From Lunularia cruciata (lineage: Eukaryota > Streptophyta > Marchantiopsida > Lunulariales > Lunulariaceae), in contig OX419762.1 of assembly GCA_948567375.1 (NCBI GenBank), positions 51,441,034 through 51,505,033 of the forward strand: DNA of 64,000 nt, given 5' to 3'. Below are positions 1 to 11,209 of the stretch, one piece after another. The notes below the pieces were generated by a model that was not told the origin of the DNA, ran no database searches, and was given only the letters and a program-made list of their open reading frames with translations. Each line of letters opens with the position of its first letter. Position 1 is the stretch's first letter. The position numbers and the translations under genes were made by a program.

Positions 1-1440
1 CATGGATATAATGATGAATTCACCAAACTTGGTGATTTTTCTTGTGGTGATATACAATGGAGAGTGAGATTTGATAATCAAAATTTTGTTATGATGCAAT
101 GGATCTAAATAAAATAAATTATATCTCTTTTAATGCTCAAGTAGAAATCCATTATGTGGTTAGACTGCAAATGACGTTTAGTGATTTCATAATCTATAAT
201 TTTGGTGAGGAATATTATCAATGAACAATAACCTCTAAAGTCCCAATGGTAGTCCTAATAGTTAGTGCCTCCTCCCAAGTGATCATTAACTCTCTATTGA
301 GGTAAGAAGTAGCAATTGAGCATTTGTTGTGTTTAAGAATCATGGATCCGTAGTTGTAGGATCTGATGCAAGGAATGCATGGGATGTTGAACAATTTTTG
401 AGAGATCAAGATGACCATGGATCATTGCAAAGTCAAGTACATACCTTCAAGAATGATCAAACAATACAAGAAGGAGAACTATCCCAAAACCCAATATCAA
501 CAGCCAAAGTACATGGAGAGTCACTCATGCCAATGATGTCGATCCCAATCAACAATGAAGCCACATTGTTAATGTGGATGAAGAAGACATGCAACATCAA
601 GCCTTACAAGGAACAATGTTCCACAAGAGTAGTGGAAAACTGGATTTCAAGAATGAATCAATACTTTTGATTATTCACAACAAAGATCACCGATCATTTC
701 TGTAGGTATGTTTGCATGTGGGTACTTGACCCATAAAGCTCTCACATGGTACAACACTTGGAAACAATCAATGTTGGCAGAAGGAAGAGAGGTCACTTGG
801 ACAATAATGAGAAAAGGGCTGTTAAAAAGTTTTCAATCCATGGATTCCGTGCAAGTGGCCCAAACCGGAAGTTGAAGCAAAAGAACCATCTGCAAGAATA
901 CATGGAGACATTTCTCAATCTACAAGTCACAATATCCAATATGAATCTAGTAGAAGCTTTGGACAATTTCAAGTGAGTGTTAAAAGAGAAAATTTTCCAA
1001 GAAGTAATGATGCAAAACACTTCACAATTTTGAAGCCATTGCTTGCACTCAAAGAATAACAGGGTGCTTGGAGAAGGTGAAGAGTTAGTCACGACTCAAC
1101 ATTATTGGGTTGAAACACCACACTTTGGTGGACCAATTCTCATGGAATTGAGCAACATTTGGTTATGAGATTGAGGAGCATGACTGCTCCAAGGAGAACA
1201 GGGACAGGTCAAAGAAAGGAGAGATGGAGTCCCATGAGGAGAAGAGACTCAAGCAAAACAATAACATTGCTACAATTGCAGTTGAGTTAGGCACATAGCC
1301 ACCAATAGTTGTGATCATCTTCCTAGAGGCCCTTGGCCTCCATAAAAGTAATTTTTTGAACAACATGAGAGACATATTGAATAGGAAGATGCAAAAATCA
1401 CATCAGAAAACAAAGATCACCAAAAAATGTACCTTGCGGC
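1..1440 (+). pseudogene. gag remnant of chromovirus copy 1
   Basis: Pieces in several frames match the capsid region of copy 2, for example the peptides around ATLLMWMKKTCNIKPYK (near 556-610) and the region that reads ALTWYDAWEQ in copy 2. The CCHC zinc knuckle seen in copy 2 near 57573 is degraded here, around 1243-1310, and its cysteine and histidine codons are disrupted. In the family, gag forms the particle and binds element RNA. Multiple stops make this copy non-coding. Confidence 0.8.
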
Positions 1441-1529
1441 CTTACTAGCTCAATAGAGAAGAGAAAAAGTAGAGGGAGGAAAAGGATAAGTTCAAAAGGT
1501 TGAAGAAGACAAAATCACAATTGATTATC

Positions 1530-4370
1530 ACAAATGGAATCCTAGAAGACAATCAAGTGAGAGTATTGATAGACCCTAGAGCAACAAAGAATTTTTTATC
1601 TTGCTTTGTTGCAATAAGGTTAGGGATGGATCTAGAGAATGAAAAATTTAGAGTTATCTTATGATCTGATAGAGAGGATCAAGTCATTACTTAAAAAGGT
1701 AGTAATCTCTATAAGAGAGTATCAAGAAGAGATTGAGTGGCAAGTGATACAACTAGCTCATTATGATGCAATTTTAAGCATTGTGGATAGAGCACTACAA
1801 CTCCATGGTCGATTGGAGAAAGAAAGAAGTGAGAACTCGCCAATGGAATATCACAGGGGTTAAAGAAAGATTACAAAAGCAAGAATTACCTCTCTTTGTA
1901 TAAGAATAACAACTATCTATAAGATAGATAGATGTTTCATAGGCCTAATAAGAAAATTCCAAAGTGCACAATTTGGTGGAAAAATTTGTGATAAATTGGC
2001 AATGGTCAATGACTTTCAACATATTTTCTCAAATGACATACCCTTAGGATTACCACCAAAAAGGAGAGTAGATCATAAAATTGAGATACTTCTTGTGAAG
2101 ACACTTCCTTGTAAGGCCCCATATCGACTATCACCTCATGAGTTGGAAGAATGTAAGGCTCAAATCAAGGATATGTTGTAGAAAGGGTTTATCCAACCTA
2201 GCTTATCACCATATGGGACTCTTGTCTTGTTCATGAAGAAGGACAGTACAATGTGCATGTGCATTGACTACCAAGGCCTAGATCAACACACATTAAAGAA
2301 CTAATATCCCTTACCTTGCATGGATGACTTGTTTGATCAACTTAATGGGGCAAAATACTTCACAAAACTTGAACTATAGAGCGGTTACAACCAACTCAAG
2401 ATTGTAGAGGAAGACGTACAAAAAATAGCCTTTCAAACAAGTTATGGTTACTTTGAGTACCTAGTGATGCCATCCGGCCTCATTAATGCACCAACCACTT
2501 TCATGAGTTTGATGAATGATATATTTTGTCTACACTTGGATAATCTTTTATTACTTTCCTATTTTATAGCAAGACAATGATGGAGCACAAGCAACATCTA
2601 CAAGAAGTCCTCTTGATTCTACAATAAAATTAGTTGTATGCTAAAATCTCAAAGTGCAAGTTTGGCAAGTCGGAAGTAAACTACTTGGGGTATTGAGTAA
2701 GTGTAGAAGGTATCCAAGTATTAACAAATAAAACAGAGATCATTTAGAAATGGGGTGCTCCAAAATATCAGACTCAACTTAAGAGTTTCTTGGGATTGAT
2801 GGGTTGATTTGTCAAGGGCTTTTCTAAGGTTGCACAACCTCTAATAAGGAGTAGAAGTGGATATGAAGAACCATACAAGAATTGGCCTTTGAAGAATTAA
2901 AAGATACATATTACATGCACCAATCTTGAAATGGTATGATCCAAAAGTGTCCAATCAAGTTGGTTATAGATGCATCAAACATAGCAGCAATAGGAGCAAT
3001 CCTACAACAAGAGTGGCATGATGGATGGCACCTAGTTGCATATTCCTCTTGAAAGCTATTCTTGACAAAATGCAACTATCACACCATCAAACAAGAAGAG
3101 TTGGCTATTGTCCTTGCAACCAAGCATTGGAAGCACTATCTTGGCAAGAAGGCATTTATAGTGGAGATAGTCTATCTTGAGACACAAAAAGATTTATCTT
3201 ATCAATAGATTCAATGGGAAGAGTGAAGACAATGGTTCAACATGACAATCACATATGTGGAGGCAAAGAATAACTTGCAAATGCATTCACCGAAATGCCT
3301 ATAGCAAACAATGTGGTGGTAGAGGTCAAGATGAATCCAGAATTCTAGCCAAGGATTCTTGCTGCTACAAAATTGACCCATAGATTGTAGGAGCTCGTTA
3401 ATCCAAAGGCATCACCAATACCCAAGGACTCACCTTTTGTGATGCCAAGTTATGGATCTTATATACCCCAGACATAAGAATCAACCCTAATGGAATGTCA
3501 TGATTCTTCTATTATAGGTCAAGTTGGAGTGGACAAGATCTTAGATGTAGTCAAACACTATTACTATTGGCCCAAGATGAGCAACAATGTGATGGAATAT
3601 GTTTGAAGTTGCTTAATTTATCAAAAAAATAATGCTTCTAATCAAGCTCTTGCATAACTCCTTCAACTCCTCTCCACTCCTACACAAAGTTGGGAACATG
3701 TAAGCATGGATCTGGTTTGTGAAATACCTAAGATCACCTCAAGATTTGACTCCATTATAGTTTTTTTTACTGACTCAGCAAAATGATTCATGTGCATCCT
3801 ACCACCAAGGACGTGATTACTCTACAATTAGCTCAATTGTACTTAAATATAGTCTTTTCTCACCAAGGCCTATCTTGAGTGCTCGTCACTGATAGAAGCA
3901 CTCAATTCACTAGTTTGTTTTGGAGAACACTCTTATGCATTTTCAAAACCAAATTGACCATGTCTATGGCTTACCATCCATAGACCAATGGACAAATAGA
4001 GCAGGCTAATTTCACTATTAAGGACATGCTCTAGGGCTTCATCTTAGATGAGCAGAGAGGTGGGACACCTTACTTCCACTAGTGGAATTTACCTACAACA
4101 ATTCAATGAATGAATCCACATTGATCATACTATTCTTCTTCATGTACAAAGAGCATCCTTTCACACCTTTGAGCTTAATGAAGATCTACCCGGTGGATAC
4201 CAAGGTTGACATTGTTAACACTTTTGTTTCTAGAATCCAACATGGTGTAGAGAACGCCAAGCACATGTTGCAGATCGCTCAAAATTGGCAAAAAAACATG
4301 CATATGCACATTGCCAACACATGGAGTTCAATGTTGAGGATCAAGTATGGCTATCCACAACCAACCTCAT
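1530..4370 (+). pseudogene. pol remnant (protease, RT, RNase H, integrase) of copy 1
   Basis: The protease active-site peptide reads LIDPRATKNF near 1565, against LIDPGATENF in copy 2, so the flap-side Gly is lost. Reverse transcriptase follows at about 2040-2850 and the RNase H region at about 2950-3250. The integrase core runs from about 3500 to 4300, with the downstream peptide EFTYNNSMNESTL from 4085. In-frame stops interrupt every domain. The homologous order and the peptides identify it as Ty3-type pol; all activity is presumed lost. Confidence 0.85.
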
Positions 4371-4570
4371 GTTAGTTGGTCCTCATAAGCTCAAACCTTC
4401 ATTTTATTGAGCCTTTTCCCATCCTTTGGCGAATTGGCACAATGATCTATCACCTCGAGCTACCGTCACACATAAAGATCTATCCAGTGTTCCATGTTTT
4501 CTTACTATGCATATATGCATCCAAACCGCTCCACTTTTCTTCCATACAAGAAATTTGACCTTGTCCAACA

Positions 4571-4753
4571 CTCATTGATGGCACGGAGGAATGTGAAGTC
4601 AAATGCATTCTCCAAAAATGCGTCCATGGTACCCGTCATCTATGTGTGGAATATCTTGTACATTGGAAAGGATAACCACTATATGAGGCAACATGGGAGC
4701 TAGCAGCTAACTTTACCCATGCACCAGTGTTAGTGCAATCTTTTGAGCAATAA
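4571..4753 (+). pseudogene. chromodomain at integrase C-terminus, copy 1
   Basis: One frame reads EECEVKCILQKCV and then VEYLVHWKG, one stop, and LYEATWE. This is the usual chromodomain order of an aromatic/acidic start, a YLVxWKG strand and an (S/A)TWE helix start. The single stop is where a Tyr codon is expected (TAA). The frame ends at 4753, just before the polypurine tract. In chromoviruses this domain directs integration toward modified histones. Copy 2 is truncated inside this domain, so copy 1 is the better source for its C-terminal half. Confidence 0.8.
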
Positions 4754-4773
4754 TTTTGCAATGAGTAAGTCTT

Positions 4774-4787
4774 GAAAAGGAGGGAGG
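4774..4787 (+). other. polypurine tract of copy 1
   Basis: A run of A and G (GAAAAGGAGGGAGG) lies directly before the 3' LTR, where Ty3 elements prime plus-strand DNA synthesis. Confidence 0.7.
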
Positions 4788-4789
4788 TT

Positions 4790-5383
4790 TATAATACCAT
4801 TAGCTAGATATATTATCTAGAGGTGAAATTTGGCTTTGTAATGTCTAAAGAATGTTATATGTAATGTACTAAGTAGATCAGATAGAGGTGTCACCAAAAG
4901 AGTACTTCCACTAATAAGGTAGGAGCAAGAAACAAAAAAAATTTAGAGTCCATTTTAGAAGCCTAAACAAAGGAATAAGGCCTCAAAAATAGAACCTAAA
5001 ACCTCCCTTGGAGAAAAAGGACTTGCCTTCTCCCTTGCATTGGTTGTCTCAGTGAGAGCTTTCCCACAATACCTCATTCATGTGATTTTGAGCTTCTTAC
5101 AAGAAGATTCTCTAAAGGTTCCCTTTGGTCAAAATTGTTTGACCAACCAGATATGACAAGAACCAACATGTCACCCATCCACACAACTAATCAAGGGTGA
5201 AGCTCATTGACATGTCAACAATTTATGTATCTAATCCAAGGGTGGAGCTTCCTTTGAGTGAATCTTCTTTGTTATATAATAATGACAAGGTGCTCCTTTG
5301 GGGCTTCGGAGTATTGAGTGTGAAGCTTTGTGTTTCTTCTCTTGTGTTTCTCTTGATTGTTCTCCTATCCTTGGAATATTACA
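4790..5383 (+). repeat. 3' LTR of chromovirus copy 1
   Basis: It begins TATAATACC, where copy 2 has TGTAATACC, and ends in TATTACA. It aligns along its length with the 5' LTR of copy 2 at 55298-56053 but lacks that copy's internal duplication. A TATA-like TATATAAT at 5273-5280 sits where copy 2 has TATATAA. At 5384 the sequence switches to LINE sequence (compare 23517 onward). Confidence 0.85.
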
Positions 5384-7170
5384 GCTTCCAAAGGAGTGTG
5401 TCACATCTATAGATGGACTATGTATTCTTGGAGTGCCAGTAGGATTTGAGGATTTTGTCATATACTTCTTAGAAGTTGCTCTTGTAGAGATATTCTCCAT
5501 GTGGATGACCTTCCTCTACTAGAAGATCCACAAGTGGAATTTGGTATACACTCCTCTAGTATTGCCCATCTTCCAACTTACCTTCTCCACACGGTTCCAC
5601 CTTCCTTGACTTTCCTATCACATTTTGAGAGCTTTTGATAAGAGAATTATGGGAGTCTTTGGTGATATCATCGGAGTAGGAACATATGAGTGTGTGATGG
5701 GAGATTTGGCATGTAGACAAACATCTCTATTTCTCTTGTGCGGAGGGGTAGGTCTATTATCTATGGAGGAGATGGAATCTAGAGCATTTTTTGGTAGTTG
5801 TGCTTTCTCAACAACCCCTACTTTCCTAGCATTTTGTGGTTATTGATAGGCCAGTTTTGGAGACTTATGTGACCAAGGTGGAGGAGGGATCCTTTCTCTC
5901 TAGGTGTTATTACGGCAGACAAGAGATGGTTTGTCCCCACTTGCACAAGAGGACCTTCCATCCTTTGCTTCACAATTGTCAGATTGGACTAGAGGTTTGC
6001 AGTCTTCCTTGATGGAGTGATAGTGTCTGCATATGCTGCATTTTCTCTTAGTTGACTTGTCCATTCCTTGGGCCATTAGAGCATGTCATTACTCTTGCTC
6101 TGGCAAGGGTCCATGCTCTTGGACCCAAGCTCGATTGCGCATTATGGCATTAGACTCGCACCGGCCACTGTCTCTACAACCATGAGGTTATGCTTAGGTT
6201 TGGTCCACCCATCTGCATCTTCGTTACTCTCTTGTGAATGTGGTTCTACACTAGATGTTGCAATGGTCCATATGATACAATGTCCATATGGAGGATAGAA
6301 GATAGCTTCCCATGATGCCATAAGGGATATAGTGTTTGCTATGGCACAAGAGAGTAGATATCTTGCTTGGAGGGAGCATTCATATTCTTTGCAGATGATG
6401 TGTGTCAAAGCAGATTTATATTTGGTAGGAGATGATCAGGTGATTGTGGCAGATGTTGTGGTTATATACCCTACACGGGATGCAGTTGTGGAGGGGGTGA
6501 TTATTCATCATCTTGGATGGACAACAAATGTAGCAACATCACACAAGGTCTCCAAGTATAGGGGTATGTAGTGAAGTCACCTCTTTGTTCTTCTAGCCTT
6601 GGAATTATATGGACCGATGGACAAGGTGTTTGACACCTTTGTTTTAGAGTGCACAAGAACTTATCATATTAGATACCAAGGGTAGAAAAATGGGTGTACA
6701 TTGTTCATATTAGACACCAAGGGTAGAATATGCTCTAAGTAGAACAATGGACACCCATTGTTCTACTTAGAGCAGTGTCCATTGTTCTACTTAGAGCATT
6801 GGCCCAGTGCAATCCACCTGAGAGCTATCACTCTAGGTGATGCTTCTTTGGATGTTCCCAAGAGCTTCTCATATTAGACACCAAGGGTACCATTTTCACT
6901 CTCCTACTTTATAACATGTTTTAGACAATGGGTGTTCATTGTTCTACTGAGAGCATTGGCCCCGGTGCAATCCATAGGAGAGCTATCACTCTAGGTGATG
7001 CTTCTTGGGATGTTCCTTAGTTTATAGACCTTCCCACTTGCATAGCTCGAATATCTTCGAATATCTTAGTGCGGTAGGGCAGATAGCTCGGATCGATACT
7101 CTTGGGACTTAGCCCCATTCTACCTCTTTAGTCGCTCCCTTGATGGGGTCTTACCATCCTTCATGTGTTC
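5384..7170 (+). mobile_element. LINE (non-LTR) 3' half, interrupted on its 5' side by chromovirus copy 1
   Basis: It is collinear with 23517-25110 of the best LINE copy: the end of the RT domain (GVPVGFEDFV), the linker, the CCHC-like motif CECGSTLDVAMVHMIQCPYGG with its flanks around 6230-6296, and the endonuclease-like segment with KADLYLVGDDQVIVADVVV near 6405-6460. The 3' tail (AGCCCCATTCTACC, then TTGATGGGGTCTTACCATCC) ends near 7170. The stretch 6690-7030 is locally rearranged: a block of about 90 bp around GAGCTATCACTCTAGGTGAT occurs twice. The reading frame is broken many times. Confidence 0.85.
6732..6773. repeat. perfect 19-bp inverted repeat in LINE tail
   Basis: GCTCTAAGTAGAACAATGG is followed by ACAC and then by its exact reverse complement. 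A further direct copy of the right arm follows at about 6778-6798. It is absent from the other LINE copies, so it arose after insertion. Confidence 0.9.
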
Positions 7171-7690
7171 TACTTGGTTTTTGGTCGCCTACTTGGTCGC
7201 CTTTTTCTACTAGCGAGAAAGCGGCCTGATTCAAAGCTTCATTCGTCTCTGCTCTTTGCCCTGCAATGTTAATGGGGCATGCAGATTGGATTTGCTCAAA
7301 ACGAGATCCAGACTACCGTACTTCCAATAACCACATAGCGATAGCTTGGAGTTAGGGATTGGAAGTTTTGGCGACGGGTGGAAATATGGCCTTAGACCTA
7401 TATGAGTGAACATCAATGTGAGGAACAAGCAGCATAAGCATTGTAGTGGCGACAACAGACCAAACTTTGAGCGGATCTCCTTCACAGAAATTGAAGCACT
7501 TTCCGAAGATGCATCCACAAACGAGATTTGAATTTGAGTAGTAGATCTTTGGAGAGGCGACACACCGGTCGGTGCAAGTGCATGCTTTGTCTGGCAGCCA
7601 GGTTTAAGGTGGGTTGCTGCCTTCGAGAGGATATAGGGGTTTTCTGTCCCTTACTGAAAGGGCGAGGAGCTGTACTCGAAATTTAAGGAG
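7171..7690. other. upstream region and 5' leader of the JmjC gene
   Basis: Between the LINE tail and the JmjC start codon there is no coding match. It presumably holds the promoter and 5' UTR. I see no clear TATA box or conserved element; the open frame on the minus strand at 7231-7563 has no recognisable domain. Confidence 0.5.
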
Positions 7691-9331
7691 ATGGGGTCAG
7701 GGGATGGAGATTGGAACAGATCGGATCTGAAATTGCTGGGGGAAGTGCCTCGTGTGAATGTTCACGAGTGTAGCTATTCGCAATTCTGGAAGAATTACAT
7801 GCGGGCAAATAAGCCAGTACTGCTCATTGGACTCATGGAGTCTTGGCGAGCGTGCAAAGACTGGGTTCTGGAGTCGGGAGCTCCAAACCTACCTTTTATC
7901 GCAGAGAATTTCGGCAACTCACGAGTTCAGGTTGCAGATTGTGGGACCAAAGAATTCAGTGACCAGAAAAGACAGGAGATGACTGTCAAGCGTTTTGTGA
8001 AGTACTGGCAGGAACTGAGGGAAAACTCCAAAAGTCCAAGTTGTGGAGCTGATTCTTCTCAGTTGCTTTACCTCAAGGACTGGCACTTCGTCAAGGACTT
8101 TCCGGACTACTGTGCATACACAACTCCGGAGGCATTTTTAGATGATTGGCTCAACATCTACCTAGATACCTTCCAAATGCATTCGGTTGATGCCCCGATT
8201 GGTCCAAAGTCAAGTGATGACAACTGCTGCTCAGACTATCGATTTGTTTACATGGGCCCCAAAGGAACATGGACACCACTACATGCAGATGTGCTCAGAT
8301 CATTTAGCTGGTCAGCAAATGTCTGTGGGCGGAAGCGGTGGCTCCTACTTCCTCCTGAACAAGTTCATCTTGTGTATGACAGATTTCAAAGGGACACAAT
8401 TTATGACATATACTCTGAGGTATCAGCAAAGCAGTTTCCTGGATTTTCACATACTCAGTGGGTGGAATGCAACCAAGGAGCGGGTGAAATCCTTTTTGTT
8501 CCGAGTGGGTGGTTTCACCAGGTAACAAATACTGAAGACACTATATCTATCAACCACAACTGGTTGAATGCATGCAACGTTCACTGGGCATGGAGGCTGC
8601 TGAAGAATGATTACAGTGAGACAGTCAAATCAATCGAAGACATCCGCGATATCTCAGATGACTTTGAAATGCTGGTTCAACGTAATCTTGCTGCTAATTC
8701 AGGGATGAACTATCTCGACTTTGCTATTTTCCTTGCGAAGATGGCTAATAGCAGCATTAAGCTGCTCTCTGGCTTGAAATTAGATCTTCAAGATGGAAGA
8801 AACTCGAAGGATTCATCTGAGTGGCGTATCTATCAGAGCACAGTTTATCAGATCCTTTTCAGCCTATCGCAGATCAAGCAAATATTGGAGGAGATGAACC
8901 ATCATAATGTTTTATGGACGGAAGATAGTTCTTATGCAGGACTAGATTGTAAACACCTTGAAATGGTCGACAAACTTCAGCTTGAAATGATAAACTGCAG
9001 CACTGTAGGCAGTAGATGTACATATGAGCAGGCGAGTCCAGAAATGTGCTTCATTTCTGAATATTTGTCGAAACTTTCTTTGGTGAAAACTACAGGCAGC
9101 GCTAAAATTATCCCAACAACAGAAGCGTACACTGATGACGCACGGAGTTTTGATCTTCGAACACGGAAGATGCTTATAAAGCAAGGAATTGAAGGGCATG
9201 CAGGTCCTTGTTACACCTTGGGAGTCATAGCTTACATCCTAGACATAGCTAACCTAGCAGGACTCGTTCTCTCTGACGCTGAAAGTTGTGAAATCATATC
9301 GCCACTAAGTTTATTTATGGATCCATCATGA
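7691..9331 (+). CDS. JMJD4-like JmjC-domain protein (2-oxoglutarate/Fe(II) hydroxylase)
   Basis: One uninterrupted frame encodes 546 residues. The JmjC fold lies at about residues 30-310. The iron ligands are His198 and Asp200 in TPLHADVLRSFSW and His276 in FVPSGWFHQVTNTEDTISIN. The motif NVCGRKRWLLLPPEQ follows the first ligand pair, as in the small-molecule-like JmjC hydroxylases. The family match is to JMJD4, which in animals hydroxylates a lysine of translation release factor eRF1. That substrate is known for the family and only inferred here. The C-terminal 230 residues have no motif I recognise. The first ATG (GGAGATGGGG context) begins the conserved N-terminus. The lack of introns contrasts with the PMT and RVB1 genes. 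It converges on PHF5A. Other JmjC subfamilies are possible, but the N-terminal VPRVNVHECSYSQFWKNYM and GLMESW segments favour JMJD4. Confidence 0.92.
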   Translation: MGSGDGDWNRSDLKLLGEVPRVNVHECSYSQFWKNYMRANKPVLLIGLMESWRACKDWVLESGAPNLPFIAENFGNSRVQVADCGTKEFSDQKRQEMTVKRFVKYWQELRENSKSPSCGADSSQLLYLKDWHFVKDFPDYCAYTTPEAFLDDWLNIYLDTFQMHSVDAPIGPKSSDDNCCSDYRFVYMGPKGTWTPLHADVLRSFSWSANVCGRKRWLLLPPEQVHLVYDRFQRDTIYDIYSEVSAKQFPGFSHTQWVECNQGAGEILFVPSGWFHQVTNTEDTISINHNWLNACNVHWAWRLLKNDYSETVKSIEDIRDISDDFEMLVQRNLAANSGMNYLDFAIFLAKMANSSIKLLSGLKLDLQDGRNSKDSSEWRIYQSTVYQILFSLSQIKQILEEMNHHNVLWTEDSSYAGLDCKHLEMVDKLQLEMINCSTVGSRCTYEQASPEMCFISEYLSKLSLVKTTGSAKIIPTTEAYTDDARSFDLRTRKMLIKQGIEGHAGPCYTLGVIAYILDIANLAGLVLSDAESCEIISPLSLFMDPS

Positions 9332-10450
9332 AAGGACGCGGATTTGCCCCTCCAGCGACATTTTACCAAATTTTGAAAACGATCTATGTCTCGTTTCCAG
9401 CACCCGTTTCCTTGAGTGTCCCGGTATTAGCTTTGGTCCCGACCTTCAAAAAAATACTTAAGTATGGAAAGTCCCTGGGCCGAACTCCATCATTCTCTTT
9501 TCCAAATCTCGAACATCCTAGCTAATCTCTCTTGAAAAGAATTGCACAATCAGCTGAGTGATCAAACTTTGAAAGAACTGATTCACATACTTTGACGTGA
9601 GATTTGAGACGTCCTAGAGAGTAACGAAAAGGAGTCGGACTCCTTCGGCTTTTTAGTGGCTATTAACTCAAGTTGAAAAACTGAAAACCGACCTCCAAGT
9701 ACCTCCAAACAGATTTTTGAGCTCATTCTGAACAAGAAACCACGGTCTACCCGATTGCAAGGACAAATGACTTGGTAGCTCTGCAACTATCTTAAACTTG
9801 TCGACAAGAATAAAATCAAGACAGGGGCCGTAGATTGCAGGATTTCGCCGCTAGTTTCTAACAAAAGTGTTCTCAGCATCCCACAATGATGATCATGAGA
9901 TGTAAGCAGAAATATACTTCACATGAAGTGACACTCACCTGGAACAGAGCAGATGCCACTATGAATTGTAAGTACAATACGTGAGGGTTGACATAACAGG
10001 CCGAGAACAGATTTAAAAAGAGTCACTGAAGCCTCATAAGATGACGCTCGTTGCTCTAAGTGAAAAAAACACCTACTCGACACAATGAAATAACTGAACA
10101 GGAGGGTTGCCAGTTAACACGGGATATCAACCATTCCGCACATGACGACAACTGGTCTAGGACATTGCGAAATCGGAAATGCCGGATGGAATAAAGCCAT
10201 AAAGCCGATGAATGCTGATTTTACTCCAAAAGGAACCATAAAATGAGTACACGAAATAAGCGCACCGGTAATCTGAATTGGGAGTCTCAAAAATGTAAGT
10301 CACAATTACGCTCTTTGACAATTATTATACATAGGAGTCCAGTCCACAGGTCAGGTCTAGCTCCTCTAAGTCCTTCCTGCAAAGTCAGCTAGCTATAACA
10401 AAATTGGGGTCCTCAATTCTCCACTAGTGCTGAAAACGCTTTGCTCTTCG
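9332..10450. other. convergent intergenic region between JmjC gene and PHF5A
   Basis: This stretch should hold the 3' UTRs of both converging genes. No domain, tRNA or transposon match is visible. Short open frames (for example 9583-9786 on the minus strand) lack recognisable motifs. Confidence 0.5.
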
Positions 10451-10783
10451 CTATCGTTTCTTGAACCCGTACTTTTTTCTCTCGTAAAACAAGTCCGTTT
10501 TCGCACTTCCGAGATTGACAATCTTGGGACACCCGTCTCTATCCTTCTCTTGCTGCGTGCATTCCTTGCAATAATATGCGTCTGATATTCCCAATCCTCC
10601 GCATATAACACATCTGCCCTGATAAGACCCGTAGTTGCACTCGTCGCAAACCCTAACAAGGGTACAAGGACGCACGTATGAATCGCAGATGACGCATTTT
10701 CCGTCGCACTTCTCACACAATCGTCCAATCGCAATTCCCGGTTGCTTTCTACACATGATCAAATCCGGATGATGCTTCGCCAT
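10451..10783 (-). CDS. PHF5A: PHF5A/SF3b14b, SF3b subunit of U2 snRNP
   Basis: A single frame encodes 110 residues, the usual family length. It begins [16 protein letters not shown] and ends in a basic KKYGFKKR tail. Thirteen cysteines are present (11, 23, 26, 30, 33, 40, 46, 49, 58, 61, 72, 75, 85), mostly as CxxC pairs. They build the knotted three-zinc fold of this family (yeast Rds3). In the spliceosome the protein sits in SF3b beside SF3B1 at the branch-point adenosine pocket. Conservation is extreme, so the call is secure. The coding part has no intron. A 5' UTR intron is possible on the minus strand (donor GTGACG near 10938, acceptor TTTAG near 10855), but this is only a guess from splice-like sequences. 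Confidence 0.98.
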   Translation of the reverse strand: MAKHHPDLIMCRKQPGIAIGRLCEKCDGKCVICDSYVRPCTLVRVCDECNYGSYQGRCVICGGLGISDAYYCKECTQQEKDRDGCPKIVNLGSAKTDLFYERKKYGFKKR

Positions 10784-11037
10784 TTCTCCTCACTCTTTCC
10801 TCCCGGCTCGAAAAGAGCAAGAATTCTCCAACAGTTCCAACAGTTCTTCTCCTAAATATCACCACAGAATCAGCAATCTTCAAACCTAGATCTCGAACCA
10901 GATTAAACAGTCCAGTATTAAAATCTTTAATCGTCACCTGCAACAATCGACGCCTTAAACCCCAACTATGCTCTACCTCCGCGAAACTTCACGCTTCGAA
11001 AAGACAGGCACCGAATGCGGAAAATTGCGAGCTCACA

Positions 11038-11045
11038 TATATATA
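11038..11045 (-). promoter_or_regulatory. possible TATA box of PHF5A
   Basis: TATATATA lies about 255 bases upstream of the PHF5A start codon, at a plausible distance if a 5' UTR, perhaps with an intron, lies between. It rests on sequence and position only. Confidence 0.35.
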
Positions 11046-11209
11046 CTGTGGCGCAAAGTTCTGCACGGAGCTGTGGAAGCGCAGGAACCTTCGACGCCCG
11101 GATCCGTGAGGAAGTTTCTGCCAGTGTGATGTGATCACAAAGAAATCGAGGACCGTCGCAGTGTATTGAAATGAGGCGGGAACCAAAGAAGGGAAGGAAA
11201 ACCACTGAC

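Larger units (their letters stand above)
1..5383 (+). mobile_element. Ty3/gypsy chromovirus, copy 1, decayed; 5' end outside window
   Basis: The order gag, protease, reverse transcriptase, RNase H, integrase, chromodomain, polypurine tract and 3' LTR can be followed by alignment with the better-preserved copy at 55298-61040. The first bases of the window match copy 2 from about 56330, so the 5' LTR and the start of gag lie upstream of the window. Stops and frameshifts occur throughout, so this copy cannot encode a working polyprotein. The sequence right after its 3' LTR continues a LINE in mid-ORF, so the element appears to have inserted into that LINE. Confidence 0.9.
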
